The notes: generated by a model from the sequence alone, not told the origin. A stretch of 53,538 nt of DNA from an uncultured Oscillospiraceae bacterium (GCA_900546785.1 URED01000011.1:1-53538); one strand, 5' to 3'. Counted from the stretch's first letter, positions 17,121 through 25,375 are shown. Numbers and translations: made by a program.

Positions 17121-17838
17121 TATCATGACGCTCTTTCCCGATATGTGCCGCGCGTATCTTTCCGAAAGCATTATCGGCAGGGCGCGCGCTGCGGGAAAGG
17201 TGCAGATAGAGTGTACCGATATTCGTGATTATACCGAGGATAAGCACCGCAGGGTGGACGATACCCCCTACGGCGGCGGCATGGGCATGATCATGCAGGC
17301 GCAGCCGATCTATGACTGCTATCAGGATATTTGCAGCAAAGCGGGCGCAAAGCCGCACCTGATCTATTTGACCCCGCAGGGCAAAACGCTGACGCAGCAA
17401 AGGGTGAAAGAGCTATCTAAATTAGATTATATAGCGCTGCTCTGCGGTCACTATGAGGGAGTTGACGAGCGCGTTATAGAGGAACTTCAGCCGGAGGAGA
17501 TCTCCGTAGGGGATTATGTGCTTACAGGCGGGGAACTGCCCGCGCTGATCCTGGCGGATTCTATTTCACGAATGATACCCGGCGTGCTTTCCAATGACGA
17601 GTGCTTTACGGAGGAGAGTTATTATTCCTCGCTGCTGGAATACCCCCAGTACACACGTCCGTTTGAATGGCACGGAAGGCAGGTGCCGGATATTCTTTTA
17701 ACCGGTCACCATGCAAATATAGAACAGTGGCGCAGGGAACAATCCCTGCTCAGAACGGCGAAACGCAGGCCCGATTTGCTCGAAAAAGCGCAGCTTTCGG
17801 AGAAGGATATTCAGTTTCTGTCCGATTTAAAATCATAA
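17110..17838 (+). CDS. trmD: tRNA (guanine-37-N1)-methyltransferase TrmD
   Basis: SPOUT-class methyltransferase that makes m1G37 next to the anticodon, preventing +1 frameshifts. The 242-residue protein has the knot motifs L-L-C-G-H-Y-E-G-V-D-E-R and E-I-S-V-G-D-Y-V-L-T-G-G-E-L-P-A. Start ATG 17110 has AAAGGG upstream. It is coupled to rimM by overlap. The usual partner rplS (L19) does not follow; HPr and UvrC genes do. Confidence 0.96.
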   Translation: MRIDIMTLFPDMCRAYLSESIIGRARAAGKVQIECTDIRDYTEDKHRRVDDTPYGGGMGMIMQAQPIYDCYQDICSKAGAKPHLIYLTPQGKTLTQQRVKELSKLDYIALLCGHYEGVDERVIEELQPEEISVGDYVLTGGELPALILADSISRMIPGVLSNDECFTEESYYSSLLEYPQYTRPFEWHGRQVPDILLTGHHANIEQWRREQSLLRTAKRRPDLLEKAQLSEKDIQFLSDLKS

Positions 17839-17870
17839 ATAAAAATTATGTGAATTTTGCACAAATCGGG

Positions 17871-17890
17871 GCACAATATTTTGTGTTTAA
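17871..17890 (+). terminator. Possible weak terminator after trmD
   Basis: Hairpin CACAA / TTGTG (17872-17885) with loop TATT, followed by TTTAATTT; a wider GGGGCA...TGCCCC pairing (about 17868-17916) surrounds it. AT-rich and short, so uncertain. Confidence 0.35.
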
Positions 17891-17922
17891 TTTATAAGTC
17901 ATACGAACTTTGCCCCAACACA

Positions 17923-17950
17923 TTGACCAAAAGCTTTTTAGTGGTATAAT
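17923..17950 (+). promoter_or_regulatory. Sigma-A promoter of the HPr gene
   Basis: -35 TTGACC (17923-17928), 16-base spacer, extended -10 TGGTATAAT with TATAAT at 17945-17950. Confidence 0.75.
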
Positions 17951-18008
17951 ATGTAATGCAGTCAAAAGGCAATAACTTTTTTTAATTCTTGAAATGAGAG
18001 GTTTTAGT

Positions 18009-18272
18009 ATGTTCGTTAAAGATGTAACGGTTGAAAATCAGGTAGGGCTCCATGCCCGTCCGGCAACATTCTTTATTCAGAAAGCCAATGAATTCAAGTC
18101 CTCCATCTGGGTAGAAAAAGAGGAAAGAAGAGTAAATGCAAAATCTCTGCTCGGCGTTCTTTCTCTCGGCATTATGGGCGGTACGGATATTCGCATCATT
18201 GCGGACGGCTCAGACGAGGAAGAGGCTGTTGAGGGCCTTGTGGCTCTTGTAAAAAGCGGCTTTACAGAGTAA
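18009..18272 (+). CDS. ptsH: HPr, phosphocarrier protein of the PTS
   Basis: Phosphocarrier that passes phosphate from Enzyme I to sugar-specific EIIA proteins. The 87-residue protein has His15 in G-L-H-A-R-P-A-T (phosphorylated by EI) and Ser46 in A-K-S-L-L-G-V (target of HPr kinase in Gram-positives), so it could also act with CcpA in carbon control. ATG 18009 has GAGAGGT about 7 bases upstream. It stands alone: no ptsI or EII gene is nearby, a strong own promoter precedes it and a terminator follows. A Crh-like or regulatory HPr would lack His15, so this is a true HPr. Confidence 0.92.
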   Translation: MFVKDVTVENQVGLHARPATFFIQKANEFKSSIWVEKEERRVNAKSLLGVLSLGIMGGTDIRIIADGSDEEEAVEGLVALVKSGFTE

Positions 18273-18291
18273 GACAGCAAGATCTTGTCGG

Positions 18292-18322
18292 CACGGCGCG
18301 GATATCGGCGCCGTGTTTTTTT
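18292..18322 (+). terminator. Terminator after ptsH
   Basis: Stem CACGGCGC (18292-18299) / GCGCCGTG (18308-18315), then seven Ts. Confidence 0.92.
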
Positions 18323-18325
18323 GTC

Positions 18326-18354
18326 TTTACGCGCTTTGATATTTATGTTAAAAT
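18326..18354 (+). promoter_or_regulatory. Sigma-A promoter of uvrC
   Basis: -35 TTTACG (18326-18331), 17-base spacer, extended -10 TGTTAAAAT with TAAAAT at 18349-18354. Confidence 0.55.
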
Positions 18355-18385
18355 ATCCGGGCAGAAACAGAATCGGGTGAAACGA

Positions 18386-20206
18386 ATGACGGAAAAGGAA
18401 CTTCGCAAAAAAGCAATGGCGCTCCCGCTCCAGCCGGGCGTGTATATCATGAAAAACAAGGATAAAAAGATCATCTATATCGGCAAGGCAAAAAAGCTGA
18501 AGAACAGGGTGTCCTCCTATTTCGGCTCGCATGCTAATCATTCGCTCAAAGTGATAAGAATGGTGGAAAATGTGGACGATTTTGATTATATCCTTGTGGA
18601 TACGGAGTTTGAAGCGCTCGTGCTGGAATGCTCGCTGATCAAGCAGCATATGCCGAAATATAATATCCTGCTCAAGGATGATAAGGGCTACAATTATATT
18701 AAGATAACAAAAGGCGAATTTCCGCGTATATCGGAGTGTAAACGTATTGACGATGACGGCGCCGATTATATCGGCCCTTATATCTCCGGCTTTTCCGTTA
18801 AGCAGGCGGTGGAGGAAACATTAAAGATCTTTAAGCTCCCGCGCTGCAATAAAAGATTTCCGCAGGATTACGGCAAGTCGCGTCCCTGCCTGAACGGCTT
18901 TATGGGGCTTTGCTGTTCGCCGTGCGCGGGCAGGATCACGCAGGCGGAATATGTAAAAACGGTAGAGGACGCCGTGGCGTTCCTGAAAGGCGGCAGCAAA
19001 GCTTCCGTTAAGGCGATGACGCAGCAGATGAACGCGCTTGCTGAGGAGATGAAGTTTGAAGAAGCGGCGAAGTTGAGGGACAGGATTCGCGCCATAAAAA
19101 ATCTGGAGGAGCGGCAGAAAGTCGTTTCCATCAATGTTCCCGAAGAGGACGTTTTCGCGCTTGTGAACGGTAAAAAAAAGGCGTGCTTTGAGGTGATCCG
19201 TTTTAAAAACGGCAGGCTCAGCGATACCGAATTTTGGCTTATCGATTCGCAGGAGGATCTTAAAAGCGCCCGTTTTGAGCTTATAGAGCGCTACTATTCC
19301 ATGCGCAGCGATATTCCGTCTCGAATCGCCGTGGACGGCGAGATCGAGGACGAGGAGCTTTTGCGCCTGTTTCTTGAAAAACAGCGCGGTAAAAAGGTTG
19401 AATTCATACACCCGCAAAAGGGCGAGCATCTTTCCATACTCAGTATGTGCATAAAAAACGCGAACGAGCATCTTGCGCAAAATGAGGGCAGGCTCGGCCG
19501 TGAATTTGCTGCGCTGGAAGAGCTTGCGCAGCTGCTTGGGCTGCCAAAGCCGCCTGAGTATATCGAAAGCTATGATATATCCCACACATTCGGCGCGGAT
19601 AACGTTGCCGGCATGGTGGTGTTTCACAACGGCAGGCCTATGAAGTCCGCTTACAAGCGCTTTTCCGTCAAAGGCTTTGACGGGCAGAACGACGTCGGCT
19701 CCATGAACGAGGTGCTTACCCGCCGCTTTGATCACTATTACAACGATGAGGAGGGCAGTACCTTTAAGATCCTGCCGGATCTTATTCTGCTGGACGGCGG
19801 ACAGCCGCAGGTAAACGCCGTTTTACCGGTCATAAAGCGGATGAATCTGTCCGTGCCTGTGTTCGGTATGGTGAAAGACAGCAAGCACCGCACGCGCGCC
19901 ATTGCGTTCGGCGGCGGAGAGATAGAGATCAATTCCCACCGCGCGGCGTTTACGCTCGTTTCAAATATTCAGGAAGAAGTGCACCGGTTCGCGATCTCCT
20001 ATCATCATAAAAAGCACGCCAAAAGCACTTTCTCCTCCGGCCTTATGCAGATAGAGGGTATCGGGGAGAAAAAGGCAAAGGCGCTTTTGAAATATTTTAA
20101 AACAATATCTTCCATAAAAGAGCAAACGCCGGAAAAGCTTGCGGAATGCCCGTCAATCAGCAAAAAAGATGCAAAAAATATTTACGAATTTTATCATAAA
20201 TTGTAA
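18386..20206 (+). CDS. uvrC: Excinuclease ABC subunit C
   Basis: Dual endonuclease of nucleotide-excision repair that incises both sides of a lesion after UvrAB loading. The 606-residue protein has the N-terminal GIY-YIG nuclease (P-G-V-Y-I-M...I-I-Y-I-G-K-A-K, from about residue 14), a UVR/UvrB-binding motif (F-E-E-A-A-K-L-R-D-R-I near 215-225), the C-terminal RNase H-like domain (Y-D-I-S-H-T-F-G-A-D-N near 395) and C-terminal helix-hairpin-helix repeats. ATG 18386 is preferred over an in-frame GTG at 18377. Transcribed alone from its own promoter. Confidence 0.95.
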   Translation: MTEKELRKKAMALPLQPGVYIMKNKDKKIIYIGKAKKLKNRVSSYFGSHANHSLKVIRMVENVDDFDYILVDTEFEALVLECSLIKQHMPKYNILLKDDKGYNYIKITKGEFPRISECKRIDDDGADYIGPYISGFSVKQAVEETLKIFKLPRCNKRFPQDYGKSRPCLNGFMGLCCSPCAGRITQAEYVKTVEDAVAFLKGGSKASVKAMTQQMNALAEEMKFEEAAKLRDRIRAIKNLEERQKVVSINVPEEDVFALVNGKKKACFEVIRFKNGRLSDTEFWLIDSQEDLKSARFELIERYYSMRSDIPSRIAVDGEIEDEELLRLFLEKQRGKKVEFIHPQKGEHLSILSMCIKNANEHLAQNEGRLGREFAALEELAQLLGLPKPPEYIESYDISHTFGADNVAGMVVFHNGRPMKSAYKRFSVKGFDGQNDVGSMNEVLTRRFDHYYNDEEGSTFKILPDLILLDGGQPQVNAVLPVIKRMNLSVPVFGMVKDSKHRTRAIAFGGGEIEINSHRAAFTLVSNIQEEVHRFAISYHHKKHAKSTFSSGLMQIEGIGEKKAKALLKYFKTISSIKEQTPEKLAECPSISKKDAKNIYEFYHKL

Positions 20207-20223
20207 AAATAATATTTCTGAAC

Positions 20224-20252
20224 TTGACTACGGCAATGTTGAAATGTATAAT
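20224..20252 (+). promoter_or_regulatory. Sigma-A promoter of rsmD-coaD
   Basis: -35 TTGACT (20224-20229), 17-base spacer, -10 TATAAT (20247-20252). The leader of about 60 bases is GC-rich with partly pairing CCGGCA / TGCCG segments. Confidence 0.75.
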
Positions 20253-20313
20253 GTAAGGTGTATAAATTCCGGCAGGTGCGTTTTGCGCCGTGCCGCTTCG
20301 GCAGTGATATTTT

Positions 20314-20853
20314 ATGATGCGTGTGATAACAGGCAGCGCAAGAGGCAGGCGGCTTGAAACGCTGCCCGGAAACGATGTTACAAGACCAACTGCGGAAAGC
20401 GTAAAGGAAGCGCTTTTCAGTATGCTGCAGTTTGATATAGAAGGTAAAAAGGTGCTTGATCTTTTTGCCGGCTCCGGTCAGCTGGGTATAGAGGCGCTCT
20501 CACGCGGGGCGGCGGAATGTGTTTTCGTGGAGGCAGACAGAAATGCCCGCGCAGTCGTTGAGCGCAATATCAGAAAATGCGGTTTTGAAAGCGTATCAAC
20601 GGTCATTCCCGCAAACGCGCTCAGCTTTGCCGCTTCGTGCGCCGGTTTTGACATTGTATTTCTTGACCCGCCTTATAATCAGGGCTTTGTGCAGAAAATA
20701 TTGCCGCTTATTGCACAAGGGCTAAATAAAAATGCGCTTGTTGCCTGCGAAACTTCTGCTTCAGAGGAGCTTCCCGAAAGCGCCGGCGCTTTAAGCGTGA
20801 TTCGCAGCAGGCGTTACGGCAAAACCAAGATAACCCTTTACCGAAAGGATTAA
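20314..20853 (+). CDS. rsmD: 16S rRNA (guanine-966-N2)-methyltransferase RsmD
   Basis: SAM-dependent methyltransferase that modifies G966 of 16S rRNA in assembled 30S. The 179-residue protein starts M-R-V-I-T-G-S-A-R-G-R-R-L and has motif I D-L-F-A-G-S-G-Q-L-G and catalytic D-P-P-Y. Two tandem ATG codons (20314, 20317) could start it. It sits 4 bases before coaD, the usual pairing in Bacillota. Confidence 0.94.
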   Translation: MMRVITGSARGRRLETLPGNDVTRPTAESVKEALFSMLQFDIEGKKVLDLFAGSGQLGIEALSRGAAECVFVEADRNARAVVERNIRKCGFESVSTVIPANALSFAASCAGFDIVFLDPPYNQGFVQKILPLIAQGLNKNALVACETSASEELPESAGALSVIRSRRYGKTKITLYRKD

Positions 20854-20857
20854 ATAT

Positions 20858-21349
20858 ATGAAGATCGCGATTTGTCCGGGCAGTTTTGACCCCGTTACGC
20901 TCGGCCATATAGATATTATTGAGCGCGCCGCAGAGCTTTTTGATAAAGTGATCGTTCTCGTAATGACGAACAGTGAGAAAAACGCTCTGTTTTCTCTCGG
21001 CGAGCGGGTCGATCTGCTTAAAAAATGTGTAAAAAAGCAAAATGTGGAAATAGATACTTATAACGGGCTGCTCGTCAGCTATGCCAAAAAGGTTGGCGCG
21101 GTAGCAATCGTTAAGGGCCTACGAGCCGTGTCTGATTTCGAATATGAATTTCAGCAGGCTCTTACAAATAAAAGCCTCCTGCCGGAGATTGAAACGGTCT
21201 TTCTCACCGCAAAGGGTGTAAACATGTTCCTTTCTTCCAGCATGGTAAAAGAAGTCTGCCGGCTGGACGGGGATATATCCCGCTTTGTGCCGCAGGAAAT
21301 TTTAGATGAAGTAGTTTTAAGATGTAAAGGAGAAATCAGTAATGACTAA
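20858..21349 (+). CDS. coaD: Phosphopantetheine adenylyltransferase
   Basis: Fourth-step enzyme of coenzyme A synthesis: phosphopantetheine + ATP to dephospho-CoA + PPi. The 163-residue protein has the nucleotidyltransferase motif G-S-F-D-P-V-T-L-G-H near 8-17 and the late L-S-S-S-M-V-K-E-V segment corresponding to the ISST-type motif. Its end overlaps the next gene by 8 bases. Confidence 0.96.
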   Translation: MKIAICPGSFDPVTLGHIDIIERAAELFDKVIVLVMTNSEKNALFSLGERVDLLKKCVKKQNVEIDTYNGLLVSYAKKVGAVAIVKGLRAVSDFEYEFQQALTNKSLLPEIETVFLTAKGVNMFLSSSMVKEVCRLDGDISRFVPQEILDEVVLRCKGEISND

Positions 21350-21902
21350 TACGGACATTTTACTTGAAGATCTTGAGGATGTGCTTGATGACGCCACTTC
21401 CATGCCGATGACCAAGAAAAGCCTTGTTGACGTAGATAAAATCAAAACCATTATTGAAGATATCCGCCTCAACACACCGCAGGAAACAAAGCAGGCAAAG
21501 GCTATCGTTGATTCAAGAAACAGCATCCTTGACGAAGCCAAAAAAGAAGCGGAGGATATCATTGCCAAGGCGCAGGCGCAGGCAAGGGAGCTTGTTGCGC
21601 GCGATCAGATCACACAGACCGCACAGGCAGAGGCTGCCGATATCATTGCCAAGGCGCATGAAGAGGGCAACGCCTATGTTCAAGACGCCAAAAATCAGGC
21701 TTCCGAGATCCTCGGCGACGCAACTACAAAAGCCAACGATATGCTTACGAACGCCCAGAATAAGAGCAGGGAGATGCTTACTGCCGTCAATAATTACGCC
21801 GATGATACCCTCCTTGCAATAGACGATTCTTTATACAAAGCGCTTGCAGACGTAAGAAGGATCCGTCAGGGCCTTAATAATAAGAGAGGCACAGAGGAGT
21901 AA
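21342..21902 (+). CDS. Coiled-coil protein (ATPase subunit E/H-like or DivIVA-like)
   Basis: Hydrophilic 186-residue protein rich in Ala, Glu, Lys and Gln. Residues from about 55 to 160 form a long coiled coil with repeated A-x-D-I-I-A-K-A segments (near 70-78 and 104-111), as in V-type ATPase subunits E/H and related cytoplasmic coiled-coil proteins. It has no membrane segment. The same kind of gene follows coaD in many Clostridia, where its role is not established. ATG at 21342 overlaps coaD by 8 bases, so expression is coupled. No ATP synthase genes are nearby, so an ATPase role is doubtful. Confidence 0.75.
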   Translation: MTNTDILLEDLEDVLDDATSMPMTKKSLVDVDKIKTIIEDIRLNTPQETKQAKAIVDSRNSILDEAKKEAEDIIAKAQAQARELVARDQITQTAQAEAADIIAKAHEEGNAYVQDAKNQASEILGDATTKANDMLTNAQNKSREMLTAVNNYADDTLLAIDDSLYKALADVRRIRQGLNNKRGTEE

Positions 21903-21992
21903 TATACGTATTACGGTGTTCGTCTGCGTTTTCTGTACCGAACAGAATGCCAAAAAGGCGTTTACCAATAAAAATCAAAGGATTCTTAAAGA

Positions 21993-22020
21993 GGCTGAGC
22001 AAAATGCTCAGCCTTTTTTT
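21993..22020 (+). terminator. Terminator of the rsmD-coaD operon
   Basis: Perfect stem GGCTGAGC / GCTCAGCC with loop AAAAT (21993-22013), then seven Ts. Confidence 0.95.
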
Positions 22021-22065
22021 GCCCCTTTTCAGGATTTAAGGATATTTCTCACAGCGGTTGTCCCT

Positions 22066-22182
22066 TTAAGCATATCCGTACGTTACCACTTCCCACGCGC
22101 CGCCGTCAGTCCTTGCAAGATACCACATCCAGCCGTCATAAAGTGAATTCGGTTCAAATCCCTCTGAATCTGTCCACCTCCG
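22066..22182 (-). pseudogene. 3' remnant of a decayed gene
   Basis: Minus strand: an open stretch of 38 codons with no start ends in TAA at 22066-22068 and reads as a believable protein tail, including the run W-T-D-S-E-G-F-E-P-N and the end G-A-W-E-V-V-T-Y-G-Y-A. A tail in which an aromatic-rich strand ends in W-x-V-x-x-x-G-Y is common in secreted NTF2/DUF4829-like domains (loose resemblance only). Just upstream a stop interrupts this frame, while a second frame reads F-F-D-F-Y-Y-D-L-L-Y-I-H-S-G-G, consistent with a frameshifted continuation. It lies alone between two terminators. Not recognised more precisely. Confidence 0.45.
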
Positions 22183-22251
22183 CTATGAATATACAGTAAA
22201 TCATAATAGAAATCAAAGAATGTAACGTGGAATCAATCCACTGATAATGGA

Positions 22252-22286
22252 AAATATCCCGCCTGGCTTAACGAGGCGGGATATTT
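22252..22286. terminator. Terminator of the second GPH symporter
   Basis: Thirteen-base-pair stem AAATATCCCGCCT / AGGCGGGATATTT (22252-22264 with 22274-22286), with T-rich flanks on both strands. It lies 10 bases after the minus-strand symporter stop codon. Confidence 0.9.
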
Positions 22287-22295
22287 TTGCTTAAA

Positions 22296-23708
22296 TTATT
22301 GATTTTCTGCGGTTTTCTCTGCGCTTTCCTTTGCGCGTTTGTCGGCAATATAGTCGTGAACCTTTTGCTTCAGATCGCCGTAAAGCTTGAATTTCGTGCT
22401 GAATATGATAAGCGAAATGATCATCAGCACGGGCGGTATACCGAAACAGATAATGCCGATCGCCGTTTTTGTAGCTTCGTTTATCGCGCCGCCGAGTATC
22501 TGTTCATTATAATTCATGATGCCAAGGCCGCCGAACAGAAAGATCGTCTGAATCGTGTACGCCATTTTCTGTAAAAAGCCTTTCATGGAAAATGTGATGC
22601 TCTCATAACGCTTGCCGTTTTTGTATTCGCCGTAGTCAACGATGTCGGCAAGAAATACCGTTTGCGCAACAAACATGGAGCCTATGCCGATGCTTGCAAG
22701 AATATAGCTTATATCAAGCGCTATCGTAATGTTGAGCACGGGGCCGAACAGGTACATCAGCGCATAGCCGGCAATCGCCATGATCAGCGATATCTGATAG
22801 ATCGTGCGGTTTGTAAATTTTTTGCTTAATACAGGGATCACCAGCAGACCCAAAACAGAACCTATTGCGCCGATTATGGAAAACAGGCTCTGCGCCGTGC
22901 TCTGTCCCAGCACGTCGGTAAAATAATATACCGCCGTACCGCTTGTAAGATACCAGCCGGCGTTCGATATCATTGCAAATAACATAAACACAACAAGCTG
23001 ATCGTTGGTGCCTATGACCTTAAACATTTTTTTGAAGCTGAATTTTTCCGTGTTGTAAACGACGTGGCGTTCCTTTGTTGAGGAAACGCAGATCACGGCA
23101 AAGGTGACCAGCAGTATGCCGCATATCAGCGCCCAGCGTGAAAAGCCCGACGCGCTGTATCCGTCCTCCGTCTTTTCCATTCCGCTTGAAAGATACGGAA
23201 GCACGATCGGCGTCATAACGGTTATAACGCCCTGCCCGAATCCGCTGAAGGTTCTTGCAACCGTGGCTACAAGGTTCCTGTCCTTCGGGTCGTTTGTGAA
23301 GCTCGGCACCATAGACCAGTAAGGGATATCCGCCATCGTGTTCGTCATTCCCCAAAGCACATACATAAAGCCTATGTAAACATAAAGTCTTGTTCCGCTC
23401 ATACCAAAGGAGGTAAACAGCAGAAACAGCACGATGGCATTTGATGCCGTGCCTATCAGGATCCACGGGCGGTATTTGCCCATTTTGGTTTTCGTACTGT
23501 CAACGATCGTGCCCATGATTGGGTCGTTGATACCGTCCCATATCCTTGCAAGCGGTGTAAGTATAAGCAGAAATGCCTCTTTCAGACCCAATACGCTTGA
23601 AAGATAATAAGAAAGATAAGAATAGAACAGTCCGTAAGACAGATCCAAACCGATCGCGCCTACGCCGTAGCCGATCTTCTCCCTCCAAGTGGTTTTGTAA
23701 TCGCCCAT
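22296..23708 (-). CDS. GPH-family sugar:cation symporter (MFS), second copy
   Basis: A 470-residue transporter with about 12 membrane segments. Family marks: D-G-I-N-D-P-I-M-G-T-I-V-D-S-T-K-T-K-M-G-K in the N-terminal half and A-D-I-V-D-Y-G-E-Y in the second half. Probably Na+- or H+-coupled import of a glycoside or uronate. It is monocistronic, with its own promoter and terminator, and stands divergently to the mraZ cluster with no catabolic enzyme beside it, so its substrate is unknown. The ribosome site GGAG is rather far (about 11 bases) from ATG 23708. Confidence 0.87.
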   Translation of the reverse strand: MGDYKTTWREKIGYGVGAIGLDLSYGLFYSYLSYYLSSVLGLKEAFLLILTPLARIWDGINDPIMGTIVDSTKTKMGKYRPWILIGTASNAIVLFLLFTSFGMSGTRLYVYIGFMYVLWGMTNTMADIPYWSMVPSFTNDPKDRNLVATVARTFSGFGQGVITVMTPIVLPYLSSGMEKTEDGYSASGFSRWALICGILLVTFAVICVSSTKERHVVYNTEKFSFKKMFKVIGTNDQLVVFMLFAMISNAGWYLTSGTAVYYFTDVLGQSTAQSLFSIIGAIGSVLGLLVIPVLSKKFTNRTIYQISLIMAIAGYALMYLFGPVLNITIALDISYILASIGIGSMFVAQTVFLADIVDYGEYKNGKRYESITFSMKGFLQKMAYTIQTIFLFGGLGIMNYNEQILGGAINEATKTAIGIICFGIPPVLMIISLIIFSTKFKLYGDLKQKVHDYIADKRAKESAEKTAENQ

Positions 23709-23751
23709 GCTCTTTTAGGCTCCTTTCCTTTGTATATAAATAACAATAAAA

Positions 23752-23780
23752 ATTATAACATATTATTCACCGCAACACAA
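23752..23780 (-). promoter_or_regulatory. Sigma-A promoter of the second GPH symporter
   Basis: Minus strand: -35 TTGTGT (23775-23780), 17-base spacer, extended -10 TGTTATAAT with TATAAT at 23752-23757. Confidence 0.6.
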
Positions 23781-23843
23781 TAAACATGTCCTTTTCACAA
23801 ATATTACAATTCAGTTACAAATCTATTCGTGAAAATTTATTCC

Positions 23844-23872
23844 TTGACTTTTATACAATGGGCTATTATAAT
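23844..23872 (+). promoter_or_regulatory. Sigma-A promoter of the dcw cluster (PmraZ)
   Basis: -35 TTGACT (23844-23849), 17-base spacer, -10 TATAAT (23867-23872). Transcription would begin near 23879, immediately before the repeat array at 23887-23923. Confidence 0.8.
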
Positions 23873-23886
23873 TAAGAAAAAGGGGC

Positions 23887-23923
23887 AAATTCCAATGAAT
23901 TCCCATTAATTCCATTGAAATCC
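23887..23923 (+). promoter_or_regulatory. Probable MraZ operator: four 10-bp-spaced direct repeats
   Basis: The element AATTCC or close variants recurs with exact 10-base period: TCC begins at 23891, 23901, 23911 and 23921, preceded by AAAT, GAAT, TAAT and GAAA. On the other strand this reads as GGAATT repeats, one per helical turn. MraZ regulators are known to bind short G-rich direct repeats of 10-bp period upstream of mraZ (TGGG-type in E. coli, ATGGAA-like in Bacillus). Here the array lies just downstream of the promoter, a position suited to repression by roadblock or occlusion. Confidence 0.7.
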
Positions 23924-23956
23924 TTTAAATTTTTGAAACAGAGGGGAGTGAGAGCC

Positions 23957-24427
23957 ATGTTGATATTTGCGGGTACATATCCGAATTTTAAGCTGGACAG
24001 CAAAGGCAGGCTCTCTATCCCAACAAAATGGCGCGACAGGCTCGGCCATGATTTCTTTTCCGTAGCGGTCACGGTAAAGGGCTGCAAATGCCTTACTCTT
24101 TATCCTACGGAAGAATTTGAAAAGATCTATCTCAAGACCCAGCAGCAGACGGAAAACGACACCTATGACGTAACGAAAGAGCTGCTCAGTAAAACAGAAG
24201 AAACAAGTATGGACGGGCAGGGGAGATTTACCCTGAACCAAAGGCTCAAGGAAATGTGCCTCCTTGAAAACGACAGCGAAGTTATCCTGGAGGGCAACGG
24301 CGGCTCCATAGAGATATGGAATATAGAGCAGTACAATAAGCTGCACAGTCAGTTTGACCCCAATGTAGGCGTTTATGACCTTATGGACAGGGCAAGCAAA
24401 AAGAATTCCGCCGAAAAGGCAGATTGA
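23957..24427 (+). CDS. mraZ: Transcriptional regulator MraZ
   Basis: Ring-forming DNA-binding repressor of its own division and cell-wall cluster, 156 residues. It has two SpoVT-AbrB-type beta folds: L-D-S-K-G-R-L-S-I-P near 13-22 and the second D-G-Q-G-R-F near 77-82. I use ATG 23957, preceded by GGGGAG at 8 bases, which gives the typical short N-terminus; an upstream in-frame ATG at 23915 falls in the operator region. The stop is directly before the rsmH start (24429). Confidence 0.93.
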   Translation: MLIFAGTYPNFKLDSKGRLSIPTKWRDRLGHDFFSVAVTVKGCKCLTLYPTEEFEKIYLKTQQQTENDTYDVTKELLSKTEETSMDGQGRFTLNQRLKEMCLLENDSEVILEGNGGSIEIWNIEQYNKLHSQFDPNVGVYDLMDRASKKNSAEKAD

Positions 24428-24428
24428 T

Positions 24429-25343
24429 ATGGAATTTGTTCACAAAAGCGTGCTGTTTGATGAATCCGTCAAGGCACTTGCGCTTGATAAAAGTAAAACA
24501 GTGATAGACGGCACTGCCGGCGGCGGCGGACATTCGCGCGAGATCGCAAAGCTCGCGGGCAGGCTGATCGCCGTAGACCGCGATCCGGACGCCGTTCAGG
24601 TGCTCAAAGAGCGCCTTGCGCAGTTTGACAATGTTACGGTCGTCAACGATAATTTTTCCAATATTAAAAACATATTAAAGTCGCTCGACATAAACGGAAT
24701 AGACGGCTTTTTGCTCGATCTCGGCGTCAGTTCCTTTCAGCTTGACAGCGCCCGGCGCGGATTTTCGTTTCATAAAGACGCGCCTCTCGATATGCGCATG
24801 TCAAAAAACGGTCTGTCCGCCTATGACGTTGTAAACGGCTATGACGAACACAGCCTTGCAGATATCATCTATCGCTACGGCGAGGAAAAATACAGCCGAT
24901 CGATCGCAAAAAACATCGTGATAAGGCGGCAGGAAAAGCCAATAGAAACAACCTTTGAGCTTGTAGATGTAATACGGCAGTCCATGCCGGCAAAAGAGCT
25001 TAAGAAAGGGCACCCGGCAAGAAAAACGTTTCAGGCTATCCGCATTGAGGTGAACGGTGAGCTTGAAAGCCTTAAGAAAGCGCTGGACGACGCTTTTGAC
25101 TGCCTGAATCCCGGCGGCATAATCGCCGTGATTTCTTTCCATTCGCTGGAGGACAGGATTGTTAAGGAAAAGTTTGCCGAGTGGACGCGCGGCTGCACAT
25201 GCCCCAAGGAATTTCCGGTGTGCGTGTGCGGCAATAAGCCCAAGGGCGAGCTCTTGTTCCGCTCAAAAACGCCAAGCGAAAAGGAGCTTGAAGAAAATCC
25301 CCGCGCACGTTCTTCAAGGCTGCGCACGTTTAAAAAATATTAA
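24429..25343 (+). CDS. rsmH: 16S rRNA (cytosine-1402-N4)-methyltransferase RsmH
   Basis: SAM-dependent enzyme (MraW) making N4-methyl-C1402 in the ribosomal P site. The 304-residue protein begins MEFVHKSVLFDESVKAL and has motif I D-G-T-A-G-G-G-G-H-S, the V-D-R-D motif 2 segment, L-L-D-L-G-V-S-S-F-Q-L-D and the C-terminal F-H-S-L-E-D-R. ATG 24429 follows the mraZ stop with one base between. Confidence 0.96.
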   Translation: MEFVHKSVLFDESVKALALDKSKTVIDGTAGGGGHSREIAKLAGRLIAVDRDPDAVQVLKERLAQFDNVTVVNDNFSNIKNILKSLDINGIDGFLLDLGVSSFQLDSARRGFSFHKDAPLDMRMSKNGLSAYDVVNGYDEHSLADIIYRYGEEKYSRSIAKNIVIRRQEKPIETTFELVDVIRQSMPAKELKKGHPARKTFQAIRIEVNGELESLKKALDDAFDCLNPGGIIAVISFHSLEDRIVKEKFAEWTRGCTCPKEFPVCVCGNKPKGELLFRSKTPSEKELEENPRARSSRLRTFKKY

Positions 25344-25375
25344 ATTTAAAGGAATCTTAAAAAGGAGGAATAATA

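Noticed and set aside
18821..19735. 304-codon minus-strand frame opposite uvrC
   Set aside because: Antisense shadow; uvrC motifs are intact on the plus strand.
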